64,000 bases of DNA, from the NCBI RefSeq assembly GCF_008727925.1, contig NZ_VTWT01000011.1:1-64000 (forward strand), in the 5' to 3' direction. The DNA comes from Adhaeribacter soli (GTDB taxonomy: Bacteria > Bacteroidota > Bacteroidia > Cytophagales > Hymenobacteraceae). A model generated the notes under the pieces. It was given only the letters and a program-made list of their open reading frames with translations. It was not told the origin of the DNA and did not search any database. Positions 1 to 8,806 of the stretch are shown here, piece by piece. A program made the translations under genes and the position numbers. The first letter of the stretch is position 1, and every line of letters begins with the position of its first letter.

Positions 1-48
1 GCGCCAATGGTACTGCCGTCAAAGGTGGGAGAGTAGGTAGCCGCCAAC
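1..48 (+). rRNA. rrf: 5S ribosomal RNA, 3' end (partial)
   Basis: The first 48 bases match the conserved 3' half of bacterial 5S rRNA: GGTACTGCC, then GGTGGGAGAGTAGGT, then GCCGCCA. The gene begins before the window, so only the last part is present. A rho-independent terminator follows directly, which fits the end of an rRNA operon whose 16S and 23S genes would lie upstream. The 3' end is placed by similarity of the last stem and could be off by a base or two. Confidence 0.85.
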
Positions 49-60
49 CCCTTAATCAAA

Positions 61-87
61 CCCCCAGCTGAAAAGTTGGGGGTTTTT
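61..87 (+). terminator. Terminator of the rRNA operon
   Basis: A 9-bp stem CCCCCAGCT / AGTTGGGGG with a GAAA loop is followed by five T residues. It lies 12 nt after the 5S rRNA end and would stop rRNA operon transcription. The stretch from here to the XRE gene at 386 shows no convincing gene. Confidence 0.85.
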
Positions 88-385
88 CGTTTCTGGGCCT
101 TTGCCTTTTCCGAGAAGGCCGGTAATCATATCTTATACTGCCGGCTATACTTATACCATAGTTCCTTCTCACCTTTTCCTTGGTTCAAAGTTTTCAGCGG
201 TACTTGATCCTTATTTCCTCTTGCAGCCAAGGTCCTTTACTCTTCAGCCCTTGGCTTTCATATTCCTCTGGAACATCATTCTTTTCCTTAAATAAAAAGG
301 TTTAAATACTTCTCTGCCTTCTGACCTGAACTAGGTTGAAACATTGTGGAATGCCTGCTGGAATAAACTAGCAAGTTAAGCTTGT

Positions 386-643
386 TTAAATGTTACAGTG
401 TCTCGCCAATTCCAACTCCTTCAATTTACTCTCCGTCAGCTTCCTTAAGTCTTTCCGGACTAAATCATCAATTCCAATTCGGTAATAATCTGCTAATATA
501 ATTAGCTTTTCTATCTTCGGTTCTCCAACCCCATTTTCATAGCCATTCAGGGTCGAGCGCTTTATTTCTACAATAAACGCTACGTCATCCTGCGTCTTTT
601 TGCGCCGCTTCCTTAAAAATTTGAGGTTATTTGCCAGAAACAT
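386..643 (-). CDS. Small XRE-family helix-turn-helix regulator
   Basis: The 85-residue protein is almost entirely one Cro/C1-type HTH domain (about residues 4-60, with TQDDVAFIVEIKRSTLNGYENG as the HTH core, split here only for description). It has no S24/LexA-like autoprotease domain and no other sensing domain. It is divergent from dinB, and a 12-bp perfect inverted repeat lies in the shared 144-bp intergenic region, so it most likely represses dinB and dnaE and perhaps itself. In related translesion cassettes the regulator is often a longer LexA-like protein; this one would need another way to be relieved. The HTH assignment is firm, the target is inferred from position. Confidence 0.8.
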   Translation of the reverse strand: MFLANNLKFLRKRRKKTQDDVAFIVEIKRSTLNGYENGVGEPKIEKLIILADYYRIGIDDLVRKDLRKLTESKLKELELARHCNI

Positions 644-724
644 ATTTTTTTATTTTCAGTAAATATGCTAAAAATATTAGTATTAAATATTATGTATGAA
701 AATATTTCGCTACTTTAAGGATAG

Positions 725-753
725 CTAATTTGATTAATAGCTAATCAAATTAG
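725..753. promoter_or_regulatory. Candidate XRE operator in the dinB promoter
   Basis: Arms CTAATTTGATTA (725-736) and TAATCAAATTAG (742-753) are perfect 12-bp inverted repeats separated by five bases. TATAATG follows at 754-760, 28 bases before the dinB ATG, so a protein bound here would block the dinB promoter. It sits between the divergent XRE gene and dinB, which makes the XRE protein the obvious ligand. Confidence 0.6.
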
Positions 754-787
754 TATAATGTTCTGACCATAAGCGCAAAATAAAACT

Positions 788-1972
788 ATGAAAAAGAAAA
801 TGAACCTGCCGTTAGCTGCTGATCGCACTGTGGCCCATCTGGACCTCGACTCCTTTTTTGTGTCGGTGGAACGGCTGATGAACTCCAGTTTGGTTGGAAA
901 ACCCATTCTGATCGGTGGCAACTCCGATCGGGCGGTAGTAGCCAGTTGCAGCTACGAAACCCGTAAATTTGGCGTGCACTCGGCCATGCCCATGAAACTG
1001 GCGCGGCAGCTTTGCCCCGAGGCTATTATCATTCGCGGCGATATGGAAGCTTATAGTCGGGAATCGAAGAAAGTAACCGAAGTAATTGCCGCCAGCGCGC
1101 CACTCTATGAAAAAGCCTCCATCGATGAACATTACCTGGACCTTACTGGCATGGATCGTTTTTTCGGGTGTTGGCAATGGAGCCAGGAACTACGGCAAAA
1201 GATCATGAAAGAAACCGGTCTGCCCATTTCCTTCGGACTTTCGGTAAATAAAACGGTATCGAAAATTGCCACCGGCCAGGCCAAACCTAACGGACAATTG
1301 CAGGTTGTACAAGACCAGGTGCAGCCATTTTTATCACCGCTTTCCATTCGTAAAATTCCCGGAGTAGGACAGAAGAGTTATCAGCTGTTGCGCAATATGG
1401 GGGTGCCTACCATAGAAGTGTTGCGGATGATTCCGGTAGAGCTGGTGCAGAAAGTGTTGGGCAAAGAAGGTGGCCTTAGCATCTGGCAAAAAGCGAACGG
1501 CATTGATACAACGCCGGTAGTACCCTATACCGAACAGAAGTCCATCAGCACCGAACAAACCTTTGCCACCGATACCACCGATATTGCAGGCCTGACCAGT
1601 TTGCTCGTAGCAATGACAGAAGAAATTGCCTTCGAGCTCCGCAAGCAAGGTAAGCTGGCTGGTTGCATCACGATCAAGATCCGCTACGCCAATTTCGATA
1701 CACACACCCAACAACTCTCCATTCCCTATACTGCCTCCGATCATACGCTCATCAGTAGAGCTAAGGAACTGTTCCAGAAACTTTACCAGCGCCGCATGCT
1801 CATCCGCTTAATTGGCGTGCGGCTCAGTAATTTGGTGCAAGGTTTCCAGCAGATTCATTTGTTTGAAGATACGGCTGAGCTTACTAACCTGTACCAGGCT
1901 ATGGACAAGATCCGTTTCCGTTACGGTGTTGAAGCGGTTAAGCGGGCCGTAGGGCTGGGCGGTATTAGCTGA
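788..1972 (+). CDS. dinB: Y-family DNA polymerase IV (DinB)
   Basis: This 394-residue protein is a translesion DNA polymerase that copies past damaged bases at low fidelity. The catalytic HLDLDSFFVSVE motif (D19, D21) and SIDEHYLD (D113, E114) supply the metal-binding carboxylates; the second usually reads SIDEAYLD, so A to H is a small local change. The helix-hairpin-helix IPGVGQKSYQLLRNMG (about 192-207) and a C-terminal little-finger domain follow. Length is normal for the family. It is followed by dnaE 443 bp downstream and preceded by a divergent XRE regulator, a common Bacteroidota arrangement for damage tolerance. Regulation by the XRE protein through the 725-753 repeat is inferred. 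Confidence 0.92.
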   Translation: MKKKMNLPLAADRTVAHLDLDSFFVSVERLMNSSLVGKPILIGGNSDRAVVASCSYETRKFGVHSAMPMKLARQLCPEAIIIRGDMEAYSRESKKVTEVIAASAPLYEKASIDEHYLDLTGMDRFFGCWQWSQELRQKIMKETGLPISFGLSVNKTVSKIATGQAKPNGQLQVVQDQVQPFLSPLSIRKIPGVGQKSYQLLRNMGVPTIEVLRMIPVELVQKVLGKEGGLSIWQKANGIDTTPVVPYTEQKSISTEQTFATDTTDIAGLTSLLVAMTEEIAFELRKQGKLAGCITIKIRYANFDTHTQQLSIPYTASDHTLISRAKELFQKLYQRRMLIRLIGVRLSNLVQGFQQIHLFEDTAELTNLYQAMDKIRFRYGVEAVKRAVGLGGIS

Positions 1973-2342
1973 AACGTCACAGGTTTCCAAAACCTGTGAC
2001 GTTTCTACCGGCAAAACGGTACCGTTTTGCCGGTAGAAACGTCCATTTATGGCGTCTCCAAATTATTGCGTCCGCATAGTTTCTGCATATTTTCTGAATT
2101 TCTTTCACATTTAGCAACATCAGGTTTTTAGGGTTCCTGCCTTGAAAACAGACGTCATAAATGGACTTCCTTGAATGTAGAGACGCCATAAATGGAGGTC
2201 TCTACATTCAAATTTTACTATAAAATTATTTGCTGTTTCGGACATCTGTGTCCGAAACCAATCTGCTGCGGACGTCCGCGTGTGTTGGAATGGGGACACA
2301 GATGTCCCCCGGCAGAGAACCTCCGGGCATAGAGGTCCGGAG
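1971..2342. repeat. Cluster of perfect palindromes between dinB and dnaE
   Basis: The 443-bp gap is packed with hairpins. 1971-1986 and 1990-2005 form a 16-bp perfect inverted repeat starting inside the dinB stop codon. 2001-2040 is a 40-bp perfect palindrome (20-bp arms). 2171-2184 and 2198-2211 are 14-bp arms of the GTAGAGAC family. Then come GTTTCGGACA/TGTCCGAAAC (2235-2258), GCGGAC/GTCCGC (2268-2279), GGGGACA/TGTCCCC (2292-2309) and CTCCGG/CCGGAG (2321-2342). A solo end of the MITE-like element lies at 2365-2389. The GGACA hairpins recur at 19098-19147. These look like REP-type intergenic elements. Confidence 0.85.
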
Positions 2343-2415
2343 GAGCGACTGTAGAAATTCCATTCATTGCCGTTTGCTTTAGCTGACGGACTCTGCTGCA
2401 AATCATCACTTCACC

Positions 2416-5385
2416 ATGTACGCCACCACACATTCTTATTTCAGCCTTCGCTACGGCACCTTATCGGAAGAAGACCTGGTGGTGCTTGCCAGGCAGCACG
2501 GTTTTCCGGCAGTAGCGCTTACCGATATTAATAATTCCAGCGGCATTTTTCCGTTCGTGAAAGCGTGTCAGGAGCAAAATATTCAACCCGTCGCCGGTAT
2601 TGAATTTCGGAAGGATAACCAGTGGCTTTACACCGGTATTGCCAAAAACGAAAAAGGACTTCAAGAATTGAATGAGTATTTATCCTGCTATAACCTTAGC
2701 GAAAGATCGCTACCCCAAATTGCTTGGAAACCCAAAGACATAAACTTCGAAACCGAAGTTGATTTCGAAAATGCTATTCTGATCTATCCGCTTAACAGAC
2801 GCAACCCGGAAACATTAAAGGCATACGAATACCTGGGAGTGCAGCCTTCGGAAGTAAATAAAACGGTACTTGCAGCAGGTAAAAAAGTGCGGGAGAAACT
2901 GGTAATTCACGCGCCGATGACTTATGTAAATGCGGAAGGGCAGGAACTGCACCGGCATTTGCGGGCCATCGATAATAATATTCTGCTAAGCCAGCTGCAA
3001 CCGGAACACGGACTTGCCAATGATGCTTTTTTCCGGCCAATCGATAAACTGCGGGCGCAATACGCGATGCTGCCGGGCATTTGGGAGAACACTGAAAAGT
3101 TGTTGCAGCAATGCAGTTTTACCTTCGATTTTCAGCAGCGGCGCAATAAGCAATCTTTCACCGGCGATCATTACGACGATAAAATGCTGCTCGAAAAACT
3201 GGCCTGGGATGGCTTGCGGAACCGCTACGGCACGCACGATAAAGTGGCGGCGGCGCGGGTGAAGCACGAACTCGATATCATTGATAAGCTGGGGTTTGCG
3301 GCCTATTTTCTCATTACCTGGGATGTGATCCGCTACTCGATGAGCCGCGGTTTTTACCACGTGGGGCGGGGCAGCGGCGCCAACAGCGTGGTGGCTTATT
3401 GCCTGCACATCACCGATGTAGATCCTATTCAGCTTGATCTGTATTTCGAACGTTTTCTGAACCCGAAGCGCACCAGCCCGCCCGATTTTGACATTGACTA
3501 CAGCTGGGATGAACGCGACGAAGTGATCGATTATATTTTCAAACGCTACGGCCGCGAACATACTGCTTTGATGGGCGCCATGAGTACATTCCAGGAAAAT
3601 GCCGCCATGCGCGAACTTGGGAAAGTGTATGGTCTGCCCAAAACAGAAATTGATGAACTCGTAAAGAATCCCGACGATCCGCTGCTGCAAAACAGTATTA
3701 CAAAGAACATAAAAACCTATAGCGCGCTGCTTCAGGATTTCCCGAACGTGCGGAGCATTCACGCCGGCGGTATTCTTATTTCGGAGCAGCCGCTTACTTG
3801 TTTTACCGCCCTGGACATGCCGCCCAAAGGCTTCCAGACGGTGCAGTGGGATATGTACACCGCCGAAGCCATCGGGTTCGAGAAACTGGATATTCTGAGC
3901 CAGCGCGGCATCGGGCACATTAAGGAATGCGTGCAGTTGGTGCGCCAGAATAAAGGTTTAAAAATTGATGCCCACGAAGTAGAGAAATTCAAGCAGGACG
4001 AACAGGTTAAAAAACAACTGGCCAGCGGCGACACCATCGGTTGCTTTTACATTGAAAGCCCGAGCATGCGCGGCCTGCTTTCCAAACTGCGCTGCGACAA
4101 TTATTTAACCCTGGTGGCCGCTAGTTCCATCATCCGGCCAGGCGTGGCCAAATCAGGGATGATGCGCGAATATATTCAGCGCTTCCATCATCCGGAAAGG
4201 ATCAGGCACATCCACCCGGTCCTGGGCGAACAGTTACAGGAAACCTTCGGCGTAATGGTGTACCAGGAAGACGTGCTGAAAGTGTGTCATCATTTTGCGG
4301 GTTTAGATTTAGCCGATGCTGACGTATTGCGCCGCGGCATGAGTGGGAAATATCGTTCACGAAGCGAATTCCAGAAACTGGTCGATAAGTTCTTCCATAA
4401 CTGCCGCGAAAAAGGGTATCCGGACGCAATAACCAAAGAAGTCTGGCGGCAGGTAGAATCGTTTGCGGGCTATTCGTTTTCCAAAGCGCACTCCGCTTCC
4501 TTTGCCGTGGAAAGCTACCAGAGTCTGTACCTGAAAGCGCATTATCCGCTGGAATTTATGGTGGCCGTAATCAATAATTTCGGGGGCTTTTACCGCACCT
4601 GGGTGTACGTGAACGAAGCCCGGAAAGCGGGAGGAAATGTGCTGCTGCCCTGCGTAAACCACAGCCGGCATTTAACTTCCTTGCAAGGCACTGACGTATA
4701 TTTAGGCTTCATCCACATCGAAAGCCTGGAGCAAAAGATCGCGCATAGAATTGTAGCCGAACGCGAAAAGAACGGACCTTATTCCAGCTTGCATGATCTT
4801 ATTTCCCGTGCGTATTTAACGTTGGAAGCCACCATTTTACTCATCCGGATCAATGCGCTCCGCTTTTCTGGCAGAAACAAAAAAGAACTGCTCTGGGAAG
4901 CCCATCAACTGCTCAACAACAAACCCGCTGTGCAGGAGACTTGTATGTTTCAATTAACGCCCAAGGAATTCCGGTTGCCAACCCTTAGCCACTGCGAGCT
5001 GGAGGATGCATTCGATGAAATGGAGTTGCTTGGTTTCCCGGTTTCCATCACGTTATTCGATCTGCTTAAAACGGAATTCCGGGGCGAAATGATGGCTTCA
5101 GAAATGGTAGGGAATATCGGCAAAAAAGTGCGGATGGTAGGCAACCTGGTATGTACCAAATACGTGCGAACGGTGCGCGGCGAGATCATGCAATTTGGTA
5201 CCTTTTTAGATGCCGAAAGTAACTTCTTCGATACGGTGCATTTCCCGCCATCGCTCAAGAATTATCCTTTCAAAGGTATGGGCGTTTATCTGATTTTGGG
5301 GAAGATAACGGAGGAATTTGGCTTTGCCAGTCTGGAAGTAGAGAAGTTGGCGAAGCTGCCGTTTCAGAGTGATCCGCGGTATTAA
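2416..5385 (+). CDS. dnaE: DNA polymerase III alpha subunit, error-prone type (DnaE)
   Basis: The 989-residue protein is a C-family replicative-type polymerase, shorter than the usual 1100-1200 residue DnaE. Domains in order: N-terminal PHP domain (about 1-200), palm with PPDFDID (D357 and D359 as catalytic aspartates), fingers including VGRGSGANSVVAYCL, a helix-hairpin-helix region, and a C-terminal OB fold (about 890-980). The PHP motifs are degraded (HSYFSLRYG and LTDINN where active forms carry HxH and LTDH), so this domain is probably structural only. Pairing with dinB points to a translesion role like DnaE2/ImuC rather than the main replicase; imuA is absent. Start ATG at 2416 gives a full PHP domain. 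Confidence 0.88.
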   Translation: MYATTHSYFSLRYGTLSEEDLVVLARQHGFPAVALTDINNSSGIFPFVKACQEQNIQPVAGIEFRKDNQWLYTGIAKNEKGLQELNEYLSCYNLSERSLPQIAWKPKDINFETEVDFENAILIYPLNRRNPETLKAYEYLGVQPSEVNKTVLAAGKKVREKLVIHAPMTYVNAEGQELHRHLRAIDNNILLSQLQPEHGLANDAFFRPIDKLRAQYAMLPGIWENTEKLLQQCSFTFDFQQRRNKQSFTGDHYDDKMLLEKLAWDGLRNRYGTHDKVAAARVKHELDIIDKLGFAAYFLITWDVIRYSMSRGFYHVGRGSGANSVVAYCLHITDVDPIQLDLYFERFLNPKRTSPPDFDIDYSWDERDEVIDYIFKRYGREHTALMGAMSTFQENAAMRELGKVYGLPKTEIDELVKNPDDPLLQNSITKNIKTYSALLQDFPNVRSIHAGGILISEQPLTCFTALDMPPKGFQTVQWDMYTAEAIGFEKLDILSQRGIGHIKECVQLVRQNKGLKIDAHEVEKFKQDEQVKKQLASGDTIGCFYIESPSMRGLLSKLRCDNYLTLVAASSIIRPGVAKSGMMREYIQRFHHPERIRHIHPVLGEQLQETFGVMVYQEDVLKVCHHFAGLDLADADVLRRGMSGKYRSRSEFQKLVDKFFHNCREKGYPDAITKEVWRQVESFAGYSFSKAHSASFAVESYQSLYLKAHYPLEFMVAVINNFGGFYRTWVYVNEARKAGGNVLLPCVNHSRHLTSLQGTDVYLGFIHIESLEQKIAHRIVAEREKNGPYSSLHDLISRAYLTLEATILLIRINALRFSGRNKKELLWEAHQLLNNKPAVQETCMFQLTPKEFRLPTLSHCELEDAFDEMELLGFPVSITLFDLLKTEFRGEMMASEMVGNIGKKVRMVGNLVCTKYVRTVRGEIMQFGTFLDAESNFFDTVHFPPSLKNYPFKGMGVYLILGKITEEFGFASLEVEKLAKLPFQSDPRY

Positions 5386-5411
5386 AAAATGAAGGTAGAA
5401 ATATGACGTTA

Positions 5412-6041
5412 TTACCCCAACAATTTGAGAGTTGATTCAATCTTCTGAAACAAGTTTGTATCAGCTACCATAGCTGTACCAACACCTGCAACAGCACCTT
5501 CTAAGATAGTGCGTACAGATTTTAACGTTTCACTGATAATAATACCTTTTGGTTTAGGAGAATTATTTTGTGCTTCTAATGTTTGAATATCAGCTACAAA
5601 TTCATCCATCATTTCAGGAAGTAACTGAATTGAATCTTTCAAAATATTGAGCGAAGATATTATTTCACTTAGTGCTACTTTATTTTCAGAAGAAATATTA
5701 ATTGTCTGATTAGAATATGTATTACCTTGTTGTAAGCCGGTAATAGTGCTGTAATTTTGAATTACATTTATGAGTAAAAAATGTTCTGCTCGCTGCTCAG
5801 GATTTTCTATTAATTCTTCCACTTCTTTAATACCATAATGTGAAATAACGAACGCACCACTTGCCCAGCAATCAACTAATCCTTCTTTCTTTAAATATTC
5901 AAGAATATTTTCGATTTCAGTTTCGCTTAATCCTAGTAAAGAACTAAGTTCTTCTTCTGCAAAAGGGTGAAATGAACTGCCATTAGAAAGCTCATACATT
6001 TTATTTAACACCAAGAGTCTATTCTTTTTCTCTAAACTCAT
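5412..6041 (-). CDS. Winged-helix-like protein of unknown function
   Basis: No named function is recognised. The first 80 or so residues (MSLEKKNRLLVLNKMYELS onward) look like a winged-helix domain ending in HYGIKEVEELIENP. A polar stretch with LQQGNTYSNQTINIS follows, then a helical region, and a C-terminal segment with a small hydrophobic GAVAGVGTAMVA stretch. Similar N-domains occur in many unnamed bacterial proteins with QG/NQ-rich linkers. The start is chosen at MSLEKK; an in-frame ATG at 6107 sits 5 nt after the ABC-F stop behind GGAG and would add 22 hydrophobic residues. The gene is more AT-rich than its neighbours, which suggests acquisition. Confidence 0.6.
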   Translation of the reverse strand: MSLEKKNRLLVLNKMYELSNGSSFHPFAEEELSSLLGLSETEIENILEYLKKEGLVDCWASGAFVISHYGIKEVEELIENPEQRAEHFLLINVIQNYSTITGLQQGNTYSNQTINISSENKVALSEIISSLNILKDSIQLLPEMMDEFVADIQTLEAQNNSPKPKGIIISETLKSVRTILEGAVAGVGTAMVADTNLFQKIESTLKLLG

Positions 6042-6112
6042 AATGGAATTGAATAATATATAATTCAAGTAAAGCAATATTCTTGAAATAGTAAAGGATA
6101 TATTCATATCAA

Positions 6113-7702
6113 TCACTCCAAACAAATCTCCCCGCTTACCCCAATCTGCTCCAGGAAAACCGCATCGTGTGAAATAACCAGCAGCGTTCCTTCGTACTCA
6201 TTAATAGCCGCCGTTAAAATTTCGATGTTCTGAATATCGAGGTTGTTGGTTGGTTCGTCCAGGATGATCATATCCGGGGCTTTGTTGGCGATGGTGAGGC
6301 AGCAAAGGGCTAAGCGCATTTTTTCGCCGCCGCTCAGCGCTGCACACGGTTTGTCCCAGTAATCTTTGGCAAACAGAAAACGGTTCAGGCGAATTTTGAT
6401 CTCATGTTCCAGCAAACTGGTGGCGTTGAATTTTTGCGCCTGTTCGTAAACGGTAAGCTGGTTATCGATGAGCGAATAATCCTGGTCGATGTAAACGGCC
6501 TGCGTGCCGGCTCGTTGTACCATACCGTTTTGCGGTTTTAGTTCGCCCAGTATTAGTTTTATAAGTGTGGTTTTTCCGGAACCGTTGGCGCCTTTAACCG
6601 CAATTCTTTCGCCGCTGGTAAGGCTGATAGTTAAATGCTGTTCCCACAACATTTTGGCCCCGTAACCAAAATTCAGATCTTTTGCTGCGAACAGGATTTT
6701 GCCCTTGTGCAACGCCGCATTATCGAACCCGAATTTCATCTTATCGGTGGCTGAACGTTCCTGGCGCAACTGGGTTAATTCCTGGGCAAGGTTATCGGTT
6801 TTTTCGGCATGAACGTCTTTGATGCGGGCGGTACTTTTTTCAGCGTTGTTTCGCAAGGTATTCATCACAATGGTAGGCATGCCGGCCTTTTCCTGCTTCT
6901 TCTTGCCAAGCGCATCAAGTTTCTGCTGGCGTTCCAGGGTTTCGCGGGCCACTTCTTTGGCTTGACGCAACGCTCTTTCCTTGCTCTTAATATCCAGGTT
7001 CAATGCGTTGGTTTCCAGTTGCTTTTGTTCGGCGTAAAATTCATAATTACCGCTATACATTTTTATCCCGTGCCAGCTCAATTCATAAACCGAATCGAGC
7101 AGGTTCAGCAGTTTCCGGTCGTGGCTTACTACCAGCAGGGTTGCTGAAGTATGCTGAATGAAATCGTATAATAGTTGCCGGCTTTCCGCATCTAAATGGT
7201 TGCTGGGCTCGTCCAGCAGAATAATTTCGGGCTGGTGAATAGCAATGCCGGCCAGGAACACTTTGGTTTTTTGGCCGCCGCTCAGCGTTTCCATTTTCTG
7301 ATGCAGGTCCAGGTTTTGCAGTTTCCAGTAAGCCAATGCCGCGAAACAGCGATCTTCAATCGTCCAGTCGTCGTCCAGAATTAGCAGGTTTTCTTCGTTC
7401 GCTTCGCCGTTCAGAATTTCTTTAAACGCTTTTAATTTCGCTTCAACTTGTAACGCCTGCGCAACGGTAAGATGGTTGAACTGCCCGAAGATCTGCGGAA
7501 TGTAATACGGTTTGGAACTGGTAAAAACGCTACCATTTGCAGGCTGAAAAGTGCCCGTTATAAGTTTGAGCAGCGTCGATTTGCCGGCACCGTTGTTGCC
7601 GATCAAGGCAGCTTTTTGGTATTTATTGAGGTTCAGATCGATGTTCGAAAACAGCAGATCCTTATTGGGATGGGTATAGGAAATACTTTGCAGAATAAGC
7701 AT
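6113..7702 (-). CDS. ABC-F family ATPase (ribosome-associated)
   Basis: The 529-residue protein has two ABC ATPase domains and no membrane segments, the hallmark of ABC-F proteins that act on the ribosome E site. First domain: Walker A GNNGAGKS (35-42), signature LSGGQKTK, Walker B ILLDEPSNHLD. A charged helical linker (about 230-310) follows. Second domain: GANGSGKTT, LSGGEKMRL, IILDEPTNNLD. Family members either adjust translation (EttA, Uup, YbiT types) or protect ribosomes from antibiotics; the sequence alone does not decide between them. The downstream AT-rich winged-helix gene may share its transcript. Family is certain, role open. Confidence 0.9.
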   Translation of the reverse strand: MLILQSISYTHPNKDLLFSNIDLNLNKYQKAALIGNNGAGKSTLLKLITGTFQPANGSVFTSSKPYYIPQIFGQFNHLTVAQALQVEAKLKAFKEILNGEANEENLLILDDDWTIEDRCFAALAYWKLQNLDLHQKMETLSGGQKTKVFLAGIAIHQPEIILLDEPSNHLDAESRQLLYDFIQHTSATLLVVSHDRKLLNLLDSVYELSWHGIKMYSGNYEFYAEQKQLETNALNLDIKSKERALRQAKEVARETLERQQKLDALGKKKQEKAGMPTIVMNTLRNNAEKSTARIKDVHAEKTDNLAQELTQLRQERSATDKMKFGFDNAALHKGKILFAAKDLNFGYGAKMLWEQHLTISLTSGERIAVKGANGSGKTTLIKLILGELKPQNGMVQRAGTQAVYIDQDYSLIDNQLTVYEQAQKFNATSLLEHEIKIRLNRFLFAKDYWDKPCAALSGGEKMRLALCCLTIANKAPDMIILDEPTNNLDIQNIEILTAAINEYEGTLLVISHDAVFLEQIGVSGEICLE

Positions 7703-7998
7703 AATTTCTTTCGTTAAACGTGAATAGAATTGCTTTCCCGGATCGAGAAAGCCGTTTAAGTGCCGGAAAGAAATTATTTATCACATACAGTCGTCAGTAT
7801 TGTATTTCTGCTTACAAAGATAAATAAAAGTTTGTTACGTTGCTATGCAGCCGGGTGGTTGCTTTAAGCAGCAGAATTCATGGTAGTGCTTTCACGCTTA
7901 AAACGGTAGGGTGTCAGCGCCGTAATGGGGAAGTCTTTTAGGAGGCAATTAAAAACCCCTCTGGCTATTCCGCCTAAGGCTGTTTTTCCATGAAGTTG

Positions 7999-8772
7999 CT
8001 AGTCCGCCAACTCGATCCAGACCGGTGCATGATCGCTGCTTTTCTCCCAGCCGCGCACAAACTGATCTACGCCGCCCGCTTTCAATTTTGTAACCACAGC
8101 AGGGCTAAGAAGAAAGTGGTCGATCCGTAAGCCGGCGTTCCGGCCAAAGGCATTGCGGAAGTAATCCCAATAAGTATAAATTGCCTTGTCCGGGTGAAGT
8201 TTCCGCAAGGCATCGGTCCAGCCCTGGGCCAGTAGTTCCTGATAAGCAGCGCGGGATTCCGGGCGGAATAACGCATCGTCGAACCAGCGTTCGGGTTTGT
8301 AAACGTCGGCTTCGGTGGGAATAATGTTGTAATCGCCGGTTAGCACTACGGGTTTACCCGAAGCGATTAGTTCGGCCGCATGGGTTTTGAACCTTTCCAG
8401 CCAGGCCAGTTTGTAATCGAATTTCGGTCCTGGCGCGGGGTTGCCGTTGGGCAGGTACAAACAACCGATCAGCATACCATTTACCGTTGCTTCCAGGTAG
8501 CGGCTGTGCGTATCTTCGACATCGCCGGGCAGCTCCCGCCGGATTTCCCGAGGCTGTTCGTTTCGCGCTAAAATGGCTACGCCGTTCCAGCTTTTTTGCC
8601 CGTTCCAGATGGCCTGGTAACCTGCCTCCTTTATTTCAGCTTCCGGAAATTTTTCCTGTGGTGCTTTCAGTTCCTGCAGACAAACTACATCCGGGGTGGT
8701 TTCCTTTAACCAGCGCAAAAGTACAGGCAGCCGCGCATTTATGCCATTCACGTTGTAAGTAGCTATTTTCAT
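7999..8772 (-). CDS. xth: Exodeoxyribonuclease III
   Basis: The 257-residue protein belongs to the exonuclease III/AP endonuclease family of base-excision repair, cutting 5' of abasic sites and trimming 3' ends. Visible motifs are LQELK with the metal-binding Glu, YLPNG, GDYNI, RIDHFL and the C-terminal SSDHAPV with the catalytic Asp-His. Length matches the family. It is followed by a HAD hydrolase on the same strand with a 34-bp gap on the upstream side. The 296-bp stretch between it and the ABC-F gene holds no gene. Confidence 0.93.
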   Translation of the reverse strand: MKIATYNVNGINARLPVLLRWLKETTPDVVCLQELKAPQEKFPEAEIKEAGYQAIWNGQKSWNGVAILARNEQPREIRRELPGDVEDTHSRYLEATVNGMLIGCLYLPNGNPAPGPKFDYKLAWLERFKTHAAELIASGKPVVLTGDYNIIPTEADVYKPERWFDDALFRPESRAAYQELLAQGWTDALRKLHPDKAIYTYWDYFRNAFGRNAGLRIDHFLLSPAVVTKLKAGGVDQFVRGWEKSSDHAPVWIELAD

Positions 8773-8806
8773 AAAGCTGATTTACGATTTTGAGAGAGTT
8801 GAAAAC

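Noticed and set aside
101-295. A 64-residue open frame after the 5S rRNA terminator.
   Set aside because: Composition is low-complexity and hydrophobic without a promoter or recognisable domain, so it is left out.
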